Assembly: GCA_022695795.1 (NCBI GenBank)
Contig: MU404069.1
Coordinates: forward strand, 310,001 to 374,000
Reading direction: 5' to 3'
Source: Biscogniauxia marginata
Taxonomy: Eukaryota; Ascomycota; Sordariomycetes; Xylariales; Xylariaceae
DNA: 64,000 nucleotides
How positions within the stretch are numbered: position 1 is the stretch's first letter; the number at the start of each line of letters is the position of its first letter. The position numbers and the translations under genes are program-made. Under the pieces are notes generated by a model. It ran no database searches, had not been told where the DNA came from, and saw nothing but the letters and a program-made list of their open reading frames with translations. Positions 1 to 11,399 of the stretch are shown one piece after another.

Positions 1-191
1 AGGAAGGGAGTGATGGTGAGGAACACGCACCGAAAGCAGTCCATACAGGACAATACCTGAGTTCACCATCCCATACGGCGGCGTGGAGACGACGGCCACC
101 ACTGATTTGGTCTTCGTATACCATTAAGCAATGATGAAATCCATCGTCCTTTACTTGCCTAGCGTTATGTCAATACCTTTGAGTAGCACAT

Positions 192-1714
192 CTAGGAACC
201 AGGGGTAGCGCACGCTTGAAAAAGGCGCTTCTCCTTGCGCAGTGTGTACTCATCCGGATGCATTTGTAGGGTTCGCAGGCTCCGAGCCTTGAGGCCTAAA
301 AACGTGCAATAAAATAGGACCATTTCTAGATCGCTTGTCGGTTAGAAGATGCCATCGCTGATACTGGTGTCGGAGGTGAGCGAAATAAATACGAACCTTC
401 CCAAGTCAAGAACGCGAGACTTGCCCACGGTTTAGCCCTATTTTCGGACTGGCTCCACCTGGTGAGGCCCAAGACAGAGCTGCTCTCCCGCTTGATGCGG
501 AGTTCGTGTACGCCGTGCATCGTGACCCAGACCGCATCGGCTTGTCGGATGCGCGCAAGGATGTAAGGCGCCTTGTCTTCTGTCTTTTGGAAGAAAATCA
601 CGGATACTCGGTCATTATCAAAGGATCTAAGCACTATGTTTAGCTTCATCATATAGCAGATATGCCGGGAAGAACATAGAAGGATACGGGGGCGGATACT
701 ATAGGAGAGTTGAAAGATACGCACCTTTTCACCAGTATTCTGACATCTTGCGGAAACGGGTAAAGATGGCCGAGTTGCTTACACGGTCCAAACACTTCCG
801 AGCTTTATGGTGTCAATTCGGGGTTCTATTTCCTGCTTCAGTTAACCCATGCGTAGCTTACCTGCCCTTTTTCTTGAACTCTCTCCTCGAAGGCAACGGC
901 TGTGAGAATATAGCCTCAGCCCAGTGAGACTCCTGTTTGAAATTAGTGGCATAGACATTTCGCCGGAAGAAATCGAGTACTAACGGTCTCTTTACTCCAG
1001 AAATCGATAGCGGAGCCTTGTCTGATGAGGTCTGTCCGTATGGGACTGGGAGGTGCTGAGTTATGAAGTTAGTTACGCATGTGACGACTTAAGACATGGA
1101 TTTACTGACGCATATTTCTAGCCTGGCGGAGCTGAAGAATACGAAGTCGGAGAGACTCGATGGCGTTGAAATCAAAATTCGGCGACCTATTCAGGGGATT
1201 AGCAACCCTACCACCTGGTACTAGCCGTACTTTGACCCTACCTTATCAGAAGATATTGGAGCAGCACTAGGAACTGATTGTACATGATGAACCGCGCCGG
1301 TAAGGTGAGCCCTGGGAGTTCGTCTCCCATGTGATGATACATCTTTCTCCAACGCCGTTCCTTGGTGTCTTGTTTGTTTTCATAGAAGCCAGTGATGTCC
1401 TGTAGGGTCTTGCATAAGCACGGAAGGATGATATTGAGATAGTCGAACACAGCTGACACCTGAGAAAAATGCACCTGGGACTTGTCGGCAAGGTCTCGGA
1501 GCAGACTACTCGTCTTATGGATCTCGTCTATGAGGCCGTTGAGGTGTGGATGGAGACGATCCGGCAAGCAGTTGCGTAGCCCTAGGAGTTGTATACGGAC
1601 GATATCGGCTCGCTCGGCCTCGTGACAGCAGCCCTTGAGTAGTTCAGGATGGAGATACTGGGTGGTGGGTAGCCTCATGGTTGGAGTTTTTGCTTGGGAT
1701 GAAAACGGATCCAT
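192..1714 (-). CDS. Uncharacterised Pezizomycotina protein, six exons
   Basis: Six exons on the minus strand: 1242-1714, 1110-1186, 862-1045, 725-802, 397-626 and 192-325. All five introns are 55-98 bp with GT..AG ends, and the model closes at 391 aa. I recognise the layout of a family repeated in many filamentous ascomycetes: an N-terminal helical part (MDPFSSQ start), a central Phe-Asp-Asn-Asp-Arg block (exon 5), then TWEEMVLFYCTFLGLKAR across the last splice, then a short charged tail. No catalytic motif is visible and the function is unknown. The start is the first Met of a reading frame that matches the usual N-terminal length. Nothing nearby suggests a partner gene. The exon structure is well supported; the role is not. 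Confidence 0.78.
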
Positions 1715-4323
1715 TACTAAATCGGCGTCTACCGTCTCATTCTCTGGCGGGTATTATAAGAGTTCCCTTCTTTGTCTCTGTTCCTAACCCTTGATCATCC
1801 CTTTGGCAATCCTGATTTATAGTTTTTCTTTCCGGCTTGTAATCTGGTGAATATGACGGTGATGATGATATTCCGAGAGGAACGGGGTCCTTTTCGACTT
1901 GGAATGTCAAAATCCGGGGTGCGGGCAGCTAGTCAGTGTTCCACTCGGGGGTTGATAAGAAAGGACGATATCTCCACAGATGTCCGGTAAAGTGGCCGTG
2001 TGGGGAAAGTAATAACCAACATAGCACTAGTAACTACGTCGAGGATATAACCTCTCTCGTTGGGCCTTCGTGCCGAGACGATCTGGTTCTGTGGGAGGGG
2101 CGAGTTCGGGAGTTCTGGGTCGAATGAGGCTCATCTGACGTGGCGAGAGCCCAACTCGAGTGGGGTGTTGAGATATGCCCAGGATATCCTATCTATCCTA
2201 CGAGAGCACCGATAGAGTGGCTAGTATATGCACAGATGGAGGCGGCTGACGCATTAATTGCGATATCTCACGATCGGCGGAATAAAAAGAAAGGAACGCG
2301 ATATTATCACAAAAGCCCCCCAGCCTGCGTTTGCCCGGGAAGTGCACACGATGTCGCTCTGACCTAGCTCTTCCGTCAACAGCACTCGCTACATCAATTA
2401 AGTTTAGAGAATGTGGGTAGTTTTTCAGAGGGAAGCTATTCACAGTATTGCGTCAATCATAGCCAAATACCGGCCGGATATATGAGAGAGAGAGTATACG
2501 TCAATAAGGAATGGCGGATATGCTTGGCTACCCGCTCGGAAATTTCCCTGTGTGGGCAGCTCGAAAGCGAAAGCGGTATCTCGACAATCAGGTTCGGGCT
2601 CAGTGAGAGTCTGCCACGAAGCCAGCGACGGATCCCGGAGCAATCATCTGCATCAGGGATTGGGCGGATCCAGGCCGCAAGCCGGATCAGGCGTAGGTCG
2701 TAGCGGCCACAACGCGGAGAAGGGCAGCACTTGCATAAATAATCTGCAGGCAAGAGATTAGACTGGACGACAGGGCATCATGATGCTGCCGGGGGCTTGC
2801 CTATCTGTACGTAACATGGCGCAAGACAAAACAGAGTGGATGACGAAAGGGAGAATATAAGACGGCTTCTGACTTGTGATTGATTACACTTGTACTTTGT
2901 TGCTAAACCATGGGAGAATCCGGTGAAACACATTCTAATTTACTCATCTGATTACGTCGGATCTGATTGGACATGTGTAAGTAATACGAGCGAAATGCTA
3001 ATGAAAGAGGGAACATGGATTTGAAAGAGAAGAAGAGAGCATTTGAAACCGAGACATTCTCACAGCAGTTACCAGAAGCTAGTCAAGAGGACCAGCTAGA
3101 TCATGAATGGCTGTCTGGTCCCCGGTCTCCAAATAAACTTAAGCATGTGAAGGTTGGCTGGCCGGTATTGGGTTGCAAGTATAAGAAGAGCCGCTTCGGA
3201 CATGCTGGACAAGGATGAGAATAGTGAAGTCGTGCACTGTTCCGAAGGAGACAGACCGACTGGATTGCATTGGCCAGCGCTGGTTGCATGCTACGGCATG
3301 CATGCGTGAGCAGCAGCGACAAGCCATCCAGCATCATTCGCACGAATCGTAACACTGTTCGTAATGTCGTACTGCTACCTTTCTGCGACAGACCATCATT
3401 CCAGGATTCTAGAAAATACTTGCTTAAGGGAACAAACGTGGGAGGTTGTCATAATTATAAACTCTCCTAGCTAGGTGGTTCATTTTGATGAGCTTTGTAG
3501 GGACGCTATTAGAGGCGAGTTCATGGATGTCGGAAGGAGGATGGGAAGAGAATGCTTGATGCGATTCGATCAACTCAGACAGGAGACTTTGAATACCCGT
3601 GCGGATAGCAATTCTAGGGCCGGGCAGTTGTATGTAAGATCAGGATAGCCTCGCCTTCAACAGGATGTCGAAAGGCAGTAGGGGATGGAGGGATGACTTT
3701 GAGCCCCATTCAGCCACGCTCCGCCCAGGCCAACTTCAACTCGCTTCACACCTTATCGGTCAGACCCCGGTCCGTCTGACGGATCCAGATCCCCGGGACC
3801 AGATCTCCCATGGGTGTCCTCTCCATTTGCTCTTCCAAAGATCCGTGGCGTGCGCTACTTCGGTTACAACGAAAACATGTCGATCTATGCACGTGTTGCT
3901 AGAAGATAGGTACCTTCAAATACGGGGAATAATGCATCGTGCATTGCTGCAGGAAAGAAAACTATTTTTACAACTCGTTGGCGTTGAGACGTGATCTCGG
4001 AGTTACTGTCTTGCGTAGCCCTCAAGACTTGATGGAATACGACAACACCACCAGATCTAGAGCATCCCAGGCTCTTGTCCAGTCAACGCAGCGAAAACGC
4101 GGATGAATCATCAAAAGCAAGATAAGCACGTTGTCCCATTCCTGTGCTTCAACACCGACCGAACCCATACGTATTAGACGCGAAAAGGAAACCCATTGCC
4201 GCCTCGGCCTAAAGCTTCCAGAGCAGACAACCAACCGCAGTCATCTCGTCGTGAAACTTCGTCAACCAACAGCGGACATTGAGAATAGAGCTTGACTCAT
4301 TCACTCTCATCATCACCAGCGGC
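1715..4323. other. Gene-poor region, 2.6 kb
   Basis: No convincing gene on either strand. Open frames are all under about 110 codons, overlap each other in different frames and show no recognisable motif. The left end should hold the promoter of the minus-strand gene ending at 1714, and the right end the 3' region of NHP6. Confidence 0.6.
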
Positions 4324-4940
4324 CTAGTCGGATTCGGCCTAATTAGCTTCGTTCAGCATTGCTCACCGGGCGTTAGAGATAGTGGGTTGGGGGCGGGAAC
4401 TATGATGACCTACTTGGTAAGCTTGCTTCTCGTCCTCGTAGCGCTTCTTGTCAGCAGCAGCCTTTGCCTCGTACGGAGTGCGTTGCTTGTCGTTCAGCGC
4501 CTTCCATCTCTCACCCAGGATCTTGCCAACTTGGCCTATCAAATTGTTAGTATGCCTGACCAAGGCACGGAGGGAACTGTATTATTTACCAAACGAGATG
4601 CCCGGGTTTTCGTCACGGACGTTCTCACGCTGCTCGTTGGCGAAGAACATGTATGCAGACAGACCACGCTTGGGAGCATTGGGGTCTGTGAGATAATTAG
4701 CCAAACAAGTTCGATAACCCATTATGAAATGGAAAACACGTGTAGATCTGCCGATCCAACCCACACCATGGCGAATGATACGTCGGATAGGAGGTCTGAC
4801 ATAATACACCATTGGGAGCGTGGGATGCATGGTTCGAGGGAATGCGACTGTGGTTTAAACATGTAGAAGCACTCACCCTTCTTTCCCTTTCTCTTCTCGA
4901 CCTTGCCGGTCTTACCGCGCTTGGTGGTTTCCTTAGGCAT
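4324..4940 (-). CDS. NHP6: NHP6-type HMG-box chromatin protein
   Basis: Non-histone chromosomal protein with one HMG box, which binds and bends DNA without sequence specificity and assists nucleosome remodelling and transcription in the nucleus. Four exons: 4877-4940, 4590-4685, 4414-4535 and a 15-bp last exon 4324-4338, giving 98 aa, the usual size for the family. A basic N-terminal arm (about residues 1-21, [16 protein letters not shown]) precedes the box at about 22-93, which shows [20 protein letters not shown] and [19 protein letters not shown]. The acidic tail is very short (AESD). The last exon is the least certain part: it rests on an acceptor at 4339 and a frame ending in TAG. A 5'-UTR intron probably lies just upstream. 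Confidence 0.92.
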
Positions 4941-4953
4941 TGCGACTGGGTTT

Positions 4954-5259
4954 CTATGTAGAAAGTGATATTAGCCTCGAGGACCTAACATAGGCCGGGT
5001 GCTTATGTGATGCACGTAGAGGATGGGATAGGTGGTGATGCAATTGAAGGTAAGGCTGCCTCAGAGGAGTGACTAGTCGCCCGATGCCATACAAAGCACG
5101 GACGAGAAGCAGTATGTGACGAGAGACGAGGGAAATGTGACGAGGTCCAAAGGGGTGTTGCGGGCGATGCACTGCTGTCGCAAATGCAATTGCCAACGCC
5201 AACGCGTAGAAATCGCGACTTGAAGCTCGGAATGGATCCAACTAGACCATAATACATAC
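4954..5259 (-). other. Probable 5'-UTR intron of NHP6
   Basis: On the minus strand a GTATGT donor (start 5259) and a TTTCTACATAG acceptor (end 4954) frame 306 bp placed 13 bases before the NHP6 ATG. The flanking upstream sequence is pyrimidine-rich, as fungal leaders often are. Leader introns are common in highly expressed fungal genes. No transcript evidence is available here. Confidence 0.45.
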
Positions 5260-8200
5260 ATTGAGAAATTTCTGGAAGATTCGGGCGATGGTGTTGTGGG
5301 GGATTGAGCTGTCGCGTCTGATCGCAGTCAGTGGACTTTGCCCTGGTGTAAGTTGAATGGTGGTGTTGATTTTGGGGATATTGAAGGTCGGGGCAACGGC
5401 CAACGGGAGAGCGTGGTGGATGCAACTCTTCAGATGGACAGGTGCAAATGATGCGAAGATGCGGGAAAACAACTTGGATGGGCCAAATGTGCTTGATGCA
5501 GAGGAAGCGGGAGAGAAAGCGGCATCGAAAGTGAGGTGACTTGGGTTTTGCAGTGGGCAGCCATATAAGGCGAGGTACTCACAATTTGTATGTGGGCGCG
5601 CGCGGCGTTGTGTGTAGTGGTTGAGGTTGTGTGTGCGCGGTGTTTGTATGGGAGACGATTTGGGTGGGAGATTTGTATGAGAGCAGAGAAGGGAGGGAAA
5701 TTTGTATGGGGGGAGCGTTGGCCTACTGCCCTTTTCACTGCGGGCGACTGATTGTGCGCAAGACACTCTCCAATTTCTGAGGGAGGGTGCGAGTGTGAGG
5801 GGGGCAACACCAAAAAGCGGGCAGGGAGACAAGAGAGCGTCAAAGTCTGTACTGTGGACTTTTGTGTAGTATGGCGCTGGGGGGAAAGGGGAGAGAGGGG
5901 GGTTCAGTACGGTGGCTCTCTGCTGTTTGTACTGTAAAAGGGTGCCTGGGGACTAGTTACAGACTACGGAGGATTGGTGCTGTACAGTGCTTGTTACACA
6001 GTACCCTCTAAACCGATTCCTGTCTGCTTTGATTTGATTTCACCTACTGGTACCTACTAAGGTACGGTACATGACGGTAGCCCTGTAATGTACCTAACCT
6101 AAAGTACCCCTTGTTGATTTGATTGTGTGAATCATTGCAGGCGCTGCACTGACTACCTACCACCTGCCAGCCTGCTGCCAGCCCACCTAGCCTAATCCTT
6201 AACACCTTACTTAACACCAGTCAATCACATCAAACAAACCAGCCAGGCCCCCTCATTCACTCGTTCTTTTTCCGACCGGAGGAAAACCTCTTCACCCTTT
6301 CCACCTTTCCACCTTTATCACCATTTCATGTATCCTCGGTCATCGGCTACCTTGTTGTTTCATTTCCAGCCGATAGCGACCAAATACATACCAACACAGA
6401 CAAGTGAGTGGAAACCTAGCCGCTCAACCCTCACCTCATTATCCTCTGTGGCGCATAATTTGCATCCTATTTATTGGTCTTTTGTTTTTGCCTATCGTTG
6501 GGATCATCAGCTCTAAGCATCATTTAGCTGGGCTTATTTTCGTGGGAGAACCGGAAGCACCAGACCGGTAGGTAGGGGGGCCACTCCGGTGGAAGGGGTT
6601 TGACTCCTGGGAGCCTGAACGGCAGGTGAGGTACCTCTACCAGGTATGGACCTCTTACAGCCGCGAGACTGCATCCCCAATACATGACATAAGGCCAGGT
6701 ACACTACGGTATAGTATGCACAATACTATTAGCTGTACTGTGTACTGCGTACTGCGTACTCGTAGGTAGACCGTATTTGACCTTCAATCACTGTTCAAGC
6801 TACATGCAGCCCCCCAGCCCTGTTCCTTTCGTCACTCGACCCCCTTCACAGCTGCTAGCCTTTCTTCAAGGGAGCTCTTTGGCCTTGCTCACTAAGATAA
6901 TTTAACAAGCCTTTCATGCTTGAGGAAAATGCTTGCATCGCTTCTAATTTCCTGTACCTAAGGTTAACCCCTAGGAAAAGGGAGGGGGCGTGGTATGTAC
7001 TGTATGGTATGTTTATTCTTTGATTCATTCGTTGATTCAGAATACCTACTTTTTGTTCCCATCGCTGCGTACGCATCCCCCCCTTACACCCCCCGGCTGC
7101 AAATTGCTATCAACTTCCCCATTCCCACCGGGTCCTTCATCCTCTTCACCTGCACGCTCCCAGGTTGTGGACAGTGGCATAGGTAGCCAAATGCACGCCT
7201 CGCCGAAGACGATGCATTCCCCCAAGGCTCTAAAGGGTTGGATGGTGTACGAAAGGGCAGGTGGGAGAGAGAGCGGTGGTGACTGGGTGATCACCAGTCG
7301 AAGGACACACCAAAAAGCATGGAAGTACCTCGCCGTCCCTTGTTAGCGCAGGTGTACCTCGCCGATGTTACCACCACTCCCGGCTGGGCCTGGTGGATGT
7401 TTTGCTTTGCCCGATCAAATGCTGGTGCTTGCAGCTGATTACAACCACACAGAACTTTGGCTGCCGCTTCTGGGAGTCTGGCTTGCCCCCCGCTGTGTGT
7501 CCTCACAGCTTTTCCCTCTTCTCTCTCTTCTTCCAACTTTCTGCCTTTCCTCTAGACTAATAAGCTGACACACCAATGCATTCCCTCCCCCTTGATAACA
7601 TCTCCCTCCACATTACACTACATGTACGCAACTACCTCCCGCCCATACAGACACGTAACGGCAATTTTGTCTACAGGATTCGGGTCTCTCCAATTTTCGG
7701 GTTATAATGCAGCTGGCAACCGGTGGCGTTATTACGCCTCTTGCTGTTGACACATGTCCGTACCTTTCAGTATAGGTTGCATGTGTCTCTCCTTGATGCC
7801 ATCCTTCTACCACGCTCGACTCTAGGTAGTAATCTGCTGCTAGTAGCATCTCTTATTGGTCGTTGGCACTGTAAACGGCACTTTCACGTTTAGTCCGGGC
7901 AATATATCCAGCATCCATTCATCATCTACACTAACAAGATCCTATTGATGGATTCCTGCGACTCTTGAACTTGGCTGTTATTTGTTTGCCAATTATCATT
8001 CGGCAGTTATACCCCCAAGGGTTTATCAGCCAAATAATCAGTGCGCTTTGTGGTTTTCACAACCACAACCTCTTGATCGTTGCATCGGCGCAACACACAT
8101 CCGTAGAAAACTCGTGGACCACCCAGTCGAATGTCCGTACTTATGTATACCTTCTTGTCCAGTCTTCAGGTTCCCCACTCCTTTGACATGCTAGCACTAT

Positions 8201-9722
8201 GGGAAGCTTGGCCGTCACACAAATGGTCGTGCTACCACATCCTCGAGAAGCAGGTCCCCCCTTTTGTAAGCTTCGATAGGGGGTTTGGTCATAGAATGCC
8301 CGCTACATGCAACAAACAACTTGTGTCAAGGAAACACTGCGTCGAGTTGTTTCTGTCACCAATGACAGGTAGCTACACTAAATTGTACATACTAACAAAA
8401 TAGCCTAGGAACTGGTTCGAAGCGCGGGAGTCAAGCCTGTGCAATTCTGTGCAGGATTGAGGACATGCCTGATCGTGGCCTAGACCCGTCAATCATACCA
8501 TGTTGTTTTATGCAATCGGGCTGGAGGGTTGCCCTTAGGTCGTGTCTTTCATTCCACTTGACGAGGGTATTCGAGGGAACCAAGCGGTTGTTAGGCACAA
8601 ATGTCTTTGTTCATGGTAGTGTACAGAGAGCCCGGTCACCTGGTGTTTTGCTACCTTACAAACACAGTACCATACTGGCTACACCCAGCGAGACTAGAGA
8701 ATATCCACACCCCAAATTCTGACACTGTGCTCCCAACCAAGTTTTCGAGGGCGTAACCACACCAAATTTGGCCCTGGCAAAACCAAATATAGAGCTCGCA
8801 CCTCCACCTTGAGTGCTTGATTAATAAAAAAGTATTTTACCTTAGCTAGGTTAAGCTAGACAGAGTGATTCCAACGCGTCAATTATTTACGTCACGTGGG
8901 CCAGAGCGAGGAATAAATACTCTCTCTGGGCCCATTCTCACTCAGTCCCACCTGATTTCTCAGCGAGGCTCTTGGGTCGGTGGAAGGACGTGGAAATTTG
9001 TTCTCTGATTAGTGTAGACACCCGCCGCATCGGAGCAGAAGGTGAAGGGCACAAGTACACGCACGCACGATCGAATGCACGATCGCGCATGTGAACCCAA
9101 AATAGATACCTGCTCATCACGTGCTTGTCGCCAAGTATAATAAAGGAGGCCAAGAAGCTGACACGCTAAGCCCTATCGGTCAGGACTCTCAGGGACACGC
9201 GCTCTCGTATTGGCTATCAGCGTTCCCAGACCCGGGTTTCTTGCTGACCTACGGTGCGGCCGGACCTAGTCCTATCGGGTATGCTACGGAAACATCGGGG
9301 CAGGCTAGGTGTTGGGTGTGAGACCCGACGGGCCGGCTTTTCTCGTGATAGTAAGCCGAATTGGTTACCTAACAGTGGGCACCTTCGGCCGATACCTAGG
9401 GATCTCATGGCAGGACCCCTCGAGCTCAGCAACCTGAATATACCAAGTTTCTTTCTACCAAGAACCATCATCGGACAGGCTCTATTAGATATCTAGATAT
9501 AGGTACAGTACTATTCTAGGCCGGTGACAAAGTATATATGATCTGGTGATCTACCTTGACAATCAATTCTCCGAATGTTTAATAGATTAGGATAGGGGTA
9601 TCGCTGAGAACACTAACCGCTTACCGTCACCACTAATTTGTGACCCGTATGCGTTCCCTCCTCGACTGAGCATAGCTGTACCACCGTCCAGCCTGCCTAC
9701 GGCGGAGACTCGTGACTTTTAT
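5260..9722. other. Long gene-poor region, 4.5 kb
   Basis: The part next to NHP6 (about 5260-5950) is CT-rich on the minus strand and is probably its leader and promoter. Around 6235-6400 the plus strand is pyrimidine-rich and ends in a possible GTGAGT donor near 6402, resembling a fungal 5' leader, but no coding exon follows. Short GTACTGCGTACT repeats occur near 6735-6765, and GGTACCTA-like words recur. From 7.0 to 9.7 kb I see only small conflicting open frames. Confidence 0.55.
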
Positions 9723-10589
9723 TCATACGTCGTCATCCCCCTCGGCATCCAGCACCATATCCTTGAGCTCGGGGTCCCGCGCCCAGTCGACGCCGCTGCC
9801 GGCGACGACAGCGCTCGCCGCGCCTTTGAGGACGCGCCACCGCTGCCGGCTCTGCCGGACCTCGGCCTCGAGCGCCGTGATCTCGGGGTTGTCCACGAGC
9901 GCGGCGGCTTTGTCCCGGCGCGACTTGTCCGCCAGCTCTAGCAGCTGCGACGCCAGCGACACGTTCTCCCGGCCCAGGCGCAGGCTGTGGCCCTCCAGCG
10001 ACGCGATCTCGTCGAGCACCCCGCGCAGCTCGGCCGATTGCTGCGCGAGCGTGCTGGAGGCCTCGTCCCGCTGGGTGAGTAGCGGTAGTAGGTCTCTGCG
10101 GCCGGTGGTGGTTAGGGCTGGACGTTGCGCGGTTGGGGAAGTCGGGGTGGGGCGTGGGTAGGGGTAGGTGTAGGTATAGGGGTTAGGGGTTAGGGGTTGT
10201 TCTCGCAAAAACTGACCTCTCTATTGGCGATGCATTCGTCCCGTTGTGCACGGCTTGCAGGATAGGGTTCGCGCTCATCACGCTGTCGACCACGTCGTTG
10301 CGCAGGACGTAGCGGGACCGCGAGTTCAGAAGCTCTTTCTGCACGGCTTCTACGCTGCGTTCCGATGCCGTATCTAATCAGGTGTTATAAATCATTGTGT
10401 AAGATATATACATTTTTGGGAGTGATATTGAGACAGGACTACGATACCTGGCACGTAGTTCCTTTGCGCATTAAGAAGCGCGATCTCTAGTTGCAGCTGT
10501 TGCAGGCGATCGTGGAGCTCCAATATTCGTCTCTCATCCTTAGAGAGGGGCAGCGGTGCTGGGCCGCCTTCAGCATTCAGATCTACCAT
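9723..10589 (-). CDS. Inner kinetochore protein CENP-H (Fta3/Mcm16-like)
   Basis: Subunit of the constitutive centromere-associated network (CENP-H/I/K group), which joins centromeric chromatin to the outer kinetochore. Three exons: 10448-10589, 10217-10373 and 9723-10095, giving 223 aa, close to fungal CENP-H length. Residues about 18-45 form a coiled coil (LSKDERRILELHDRLQQLQ). The middle has the helix with Asn-rich turn and SPIERDLLPLLTQRD. The C-terminal part is another coiled coil ending in SAVVAGSGVDWARDPEL, the hallmark of fungal CENP-H. Intron 2 (10096-10216) carries TTAGGGG-like repeats. The start Met gives the expected short acidic leader. Fission yeast Fta3 and budding yeast Mcm16 are the counterparts. 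Confidence 0.85.
10178..10198. repeat. Telomere-like AGGGGTT repeat inside CENP-H intron 2
   Basis: Three tandem AGGGGTT units on the plus strand, read as CCCCTAA on the gene strand, with degenerate GGGTAGG copies to the left. The repeat lies wholly inside an intron and supplies extra CTAAC branch-like words. Confidence 0.7.
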
Positions 10590-11399
10590 TCTTGTTGTAC
10601 TTGGAAATATTAAAGGCTCAGTCCAAGATGATACAACTAAAAAAGGGAAAATAATCCAAATGAAATCTTTCCTCAAGGTATAGTTGTAAATGTAGGTACT
10701 TATGCACCTTGACCTATTTCCCCAGATCCGGAACTAAGGTTAGAACGCGTCCTAGTATTAGTTACACATCATCGCGTCTAACCTGCGGGACGGGAGTTGA
10801 TCGGGTTTTGTGGCTGAAAAAGACGTTTGGGGCTGCCCGAGTCGGGCGGCCACGCTCTCTGTGGCTGGGTAACTCTCCACCTGACCTCCTGTCATTGACC
10901 GGGCCGTCTAAGTTACAAAGGTACATGGATGACTTTATTGGGCATGCCTACTAATTCTCTGCTGCATCGATATCTTCATTATCATCTGAGGAGCATCACA
11001 AGACACAACACATGTACTAGTAATACGCATCACATTACCAATACATACCTACCCTAGACCAGTAGCCCACACCTCGGATCTTCTATTCTGTGATGGTCCG
11101 AGTCCTACTTGGCATCGAAGAGCGCCGAAGGTGCCCTGCTGATTTATGACGAATCGCACGTCGCAAACGAGCTTAGAAGACGGGGCGAGCCTTGCATATG
11201 TGGATTACCCAGTCCTGGCCTGCCTCGCCTCGCCTGCCTATCAAGAGGAGCTGGGCTGACGAGAAGCTGCCTCAGTCCCGATTCGACCTTGATCCGCTGC
11301 CCAGCTACTCACCACCGTCCGTCCTGTGCATCTCGAACCCCGACTCCTGTCATCTTCGCACCGTAGTTGTTCTTCGGTAGGGGATGGAATGCACGCACC
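10590..11399. other. Divergent promoter between CENP-H and ATG11
   Basis: The 810 bp between two divergently transcribed genes must hold both promoters. Small open frames here conflict between strands and look random. No clear TATA box or known operator was recognised. Confidence 0.6.

Noticed and set aside
5242..5843. Minus-strand open frames of 196 and 137 codons upstream of NHP6
   Set aside because: Overlapping frames in CT-rich leader sequence, rich in Ser, Pro and His; no domain, and they fit the NHP6 leader better.
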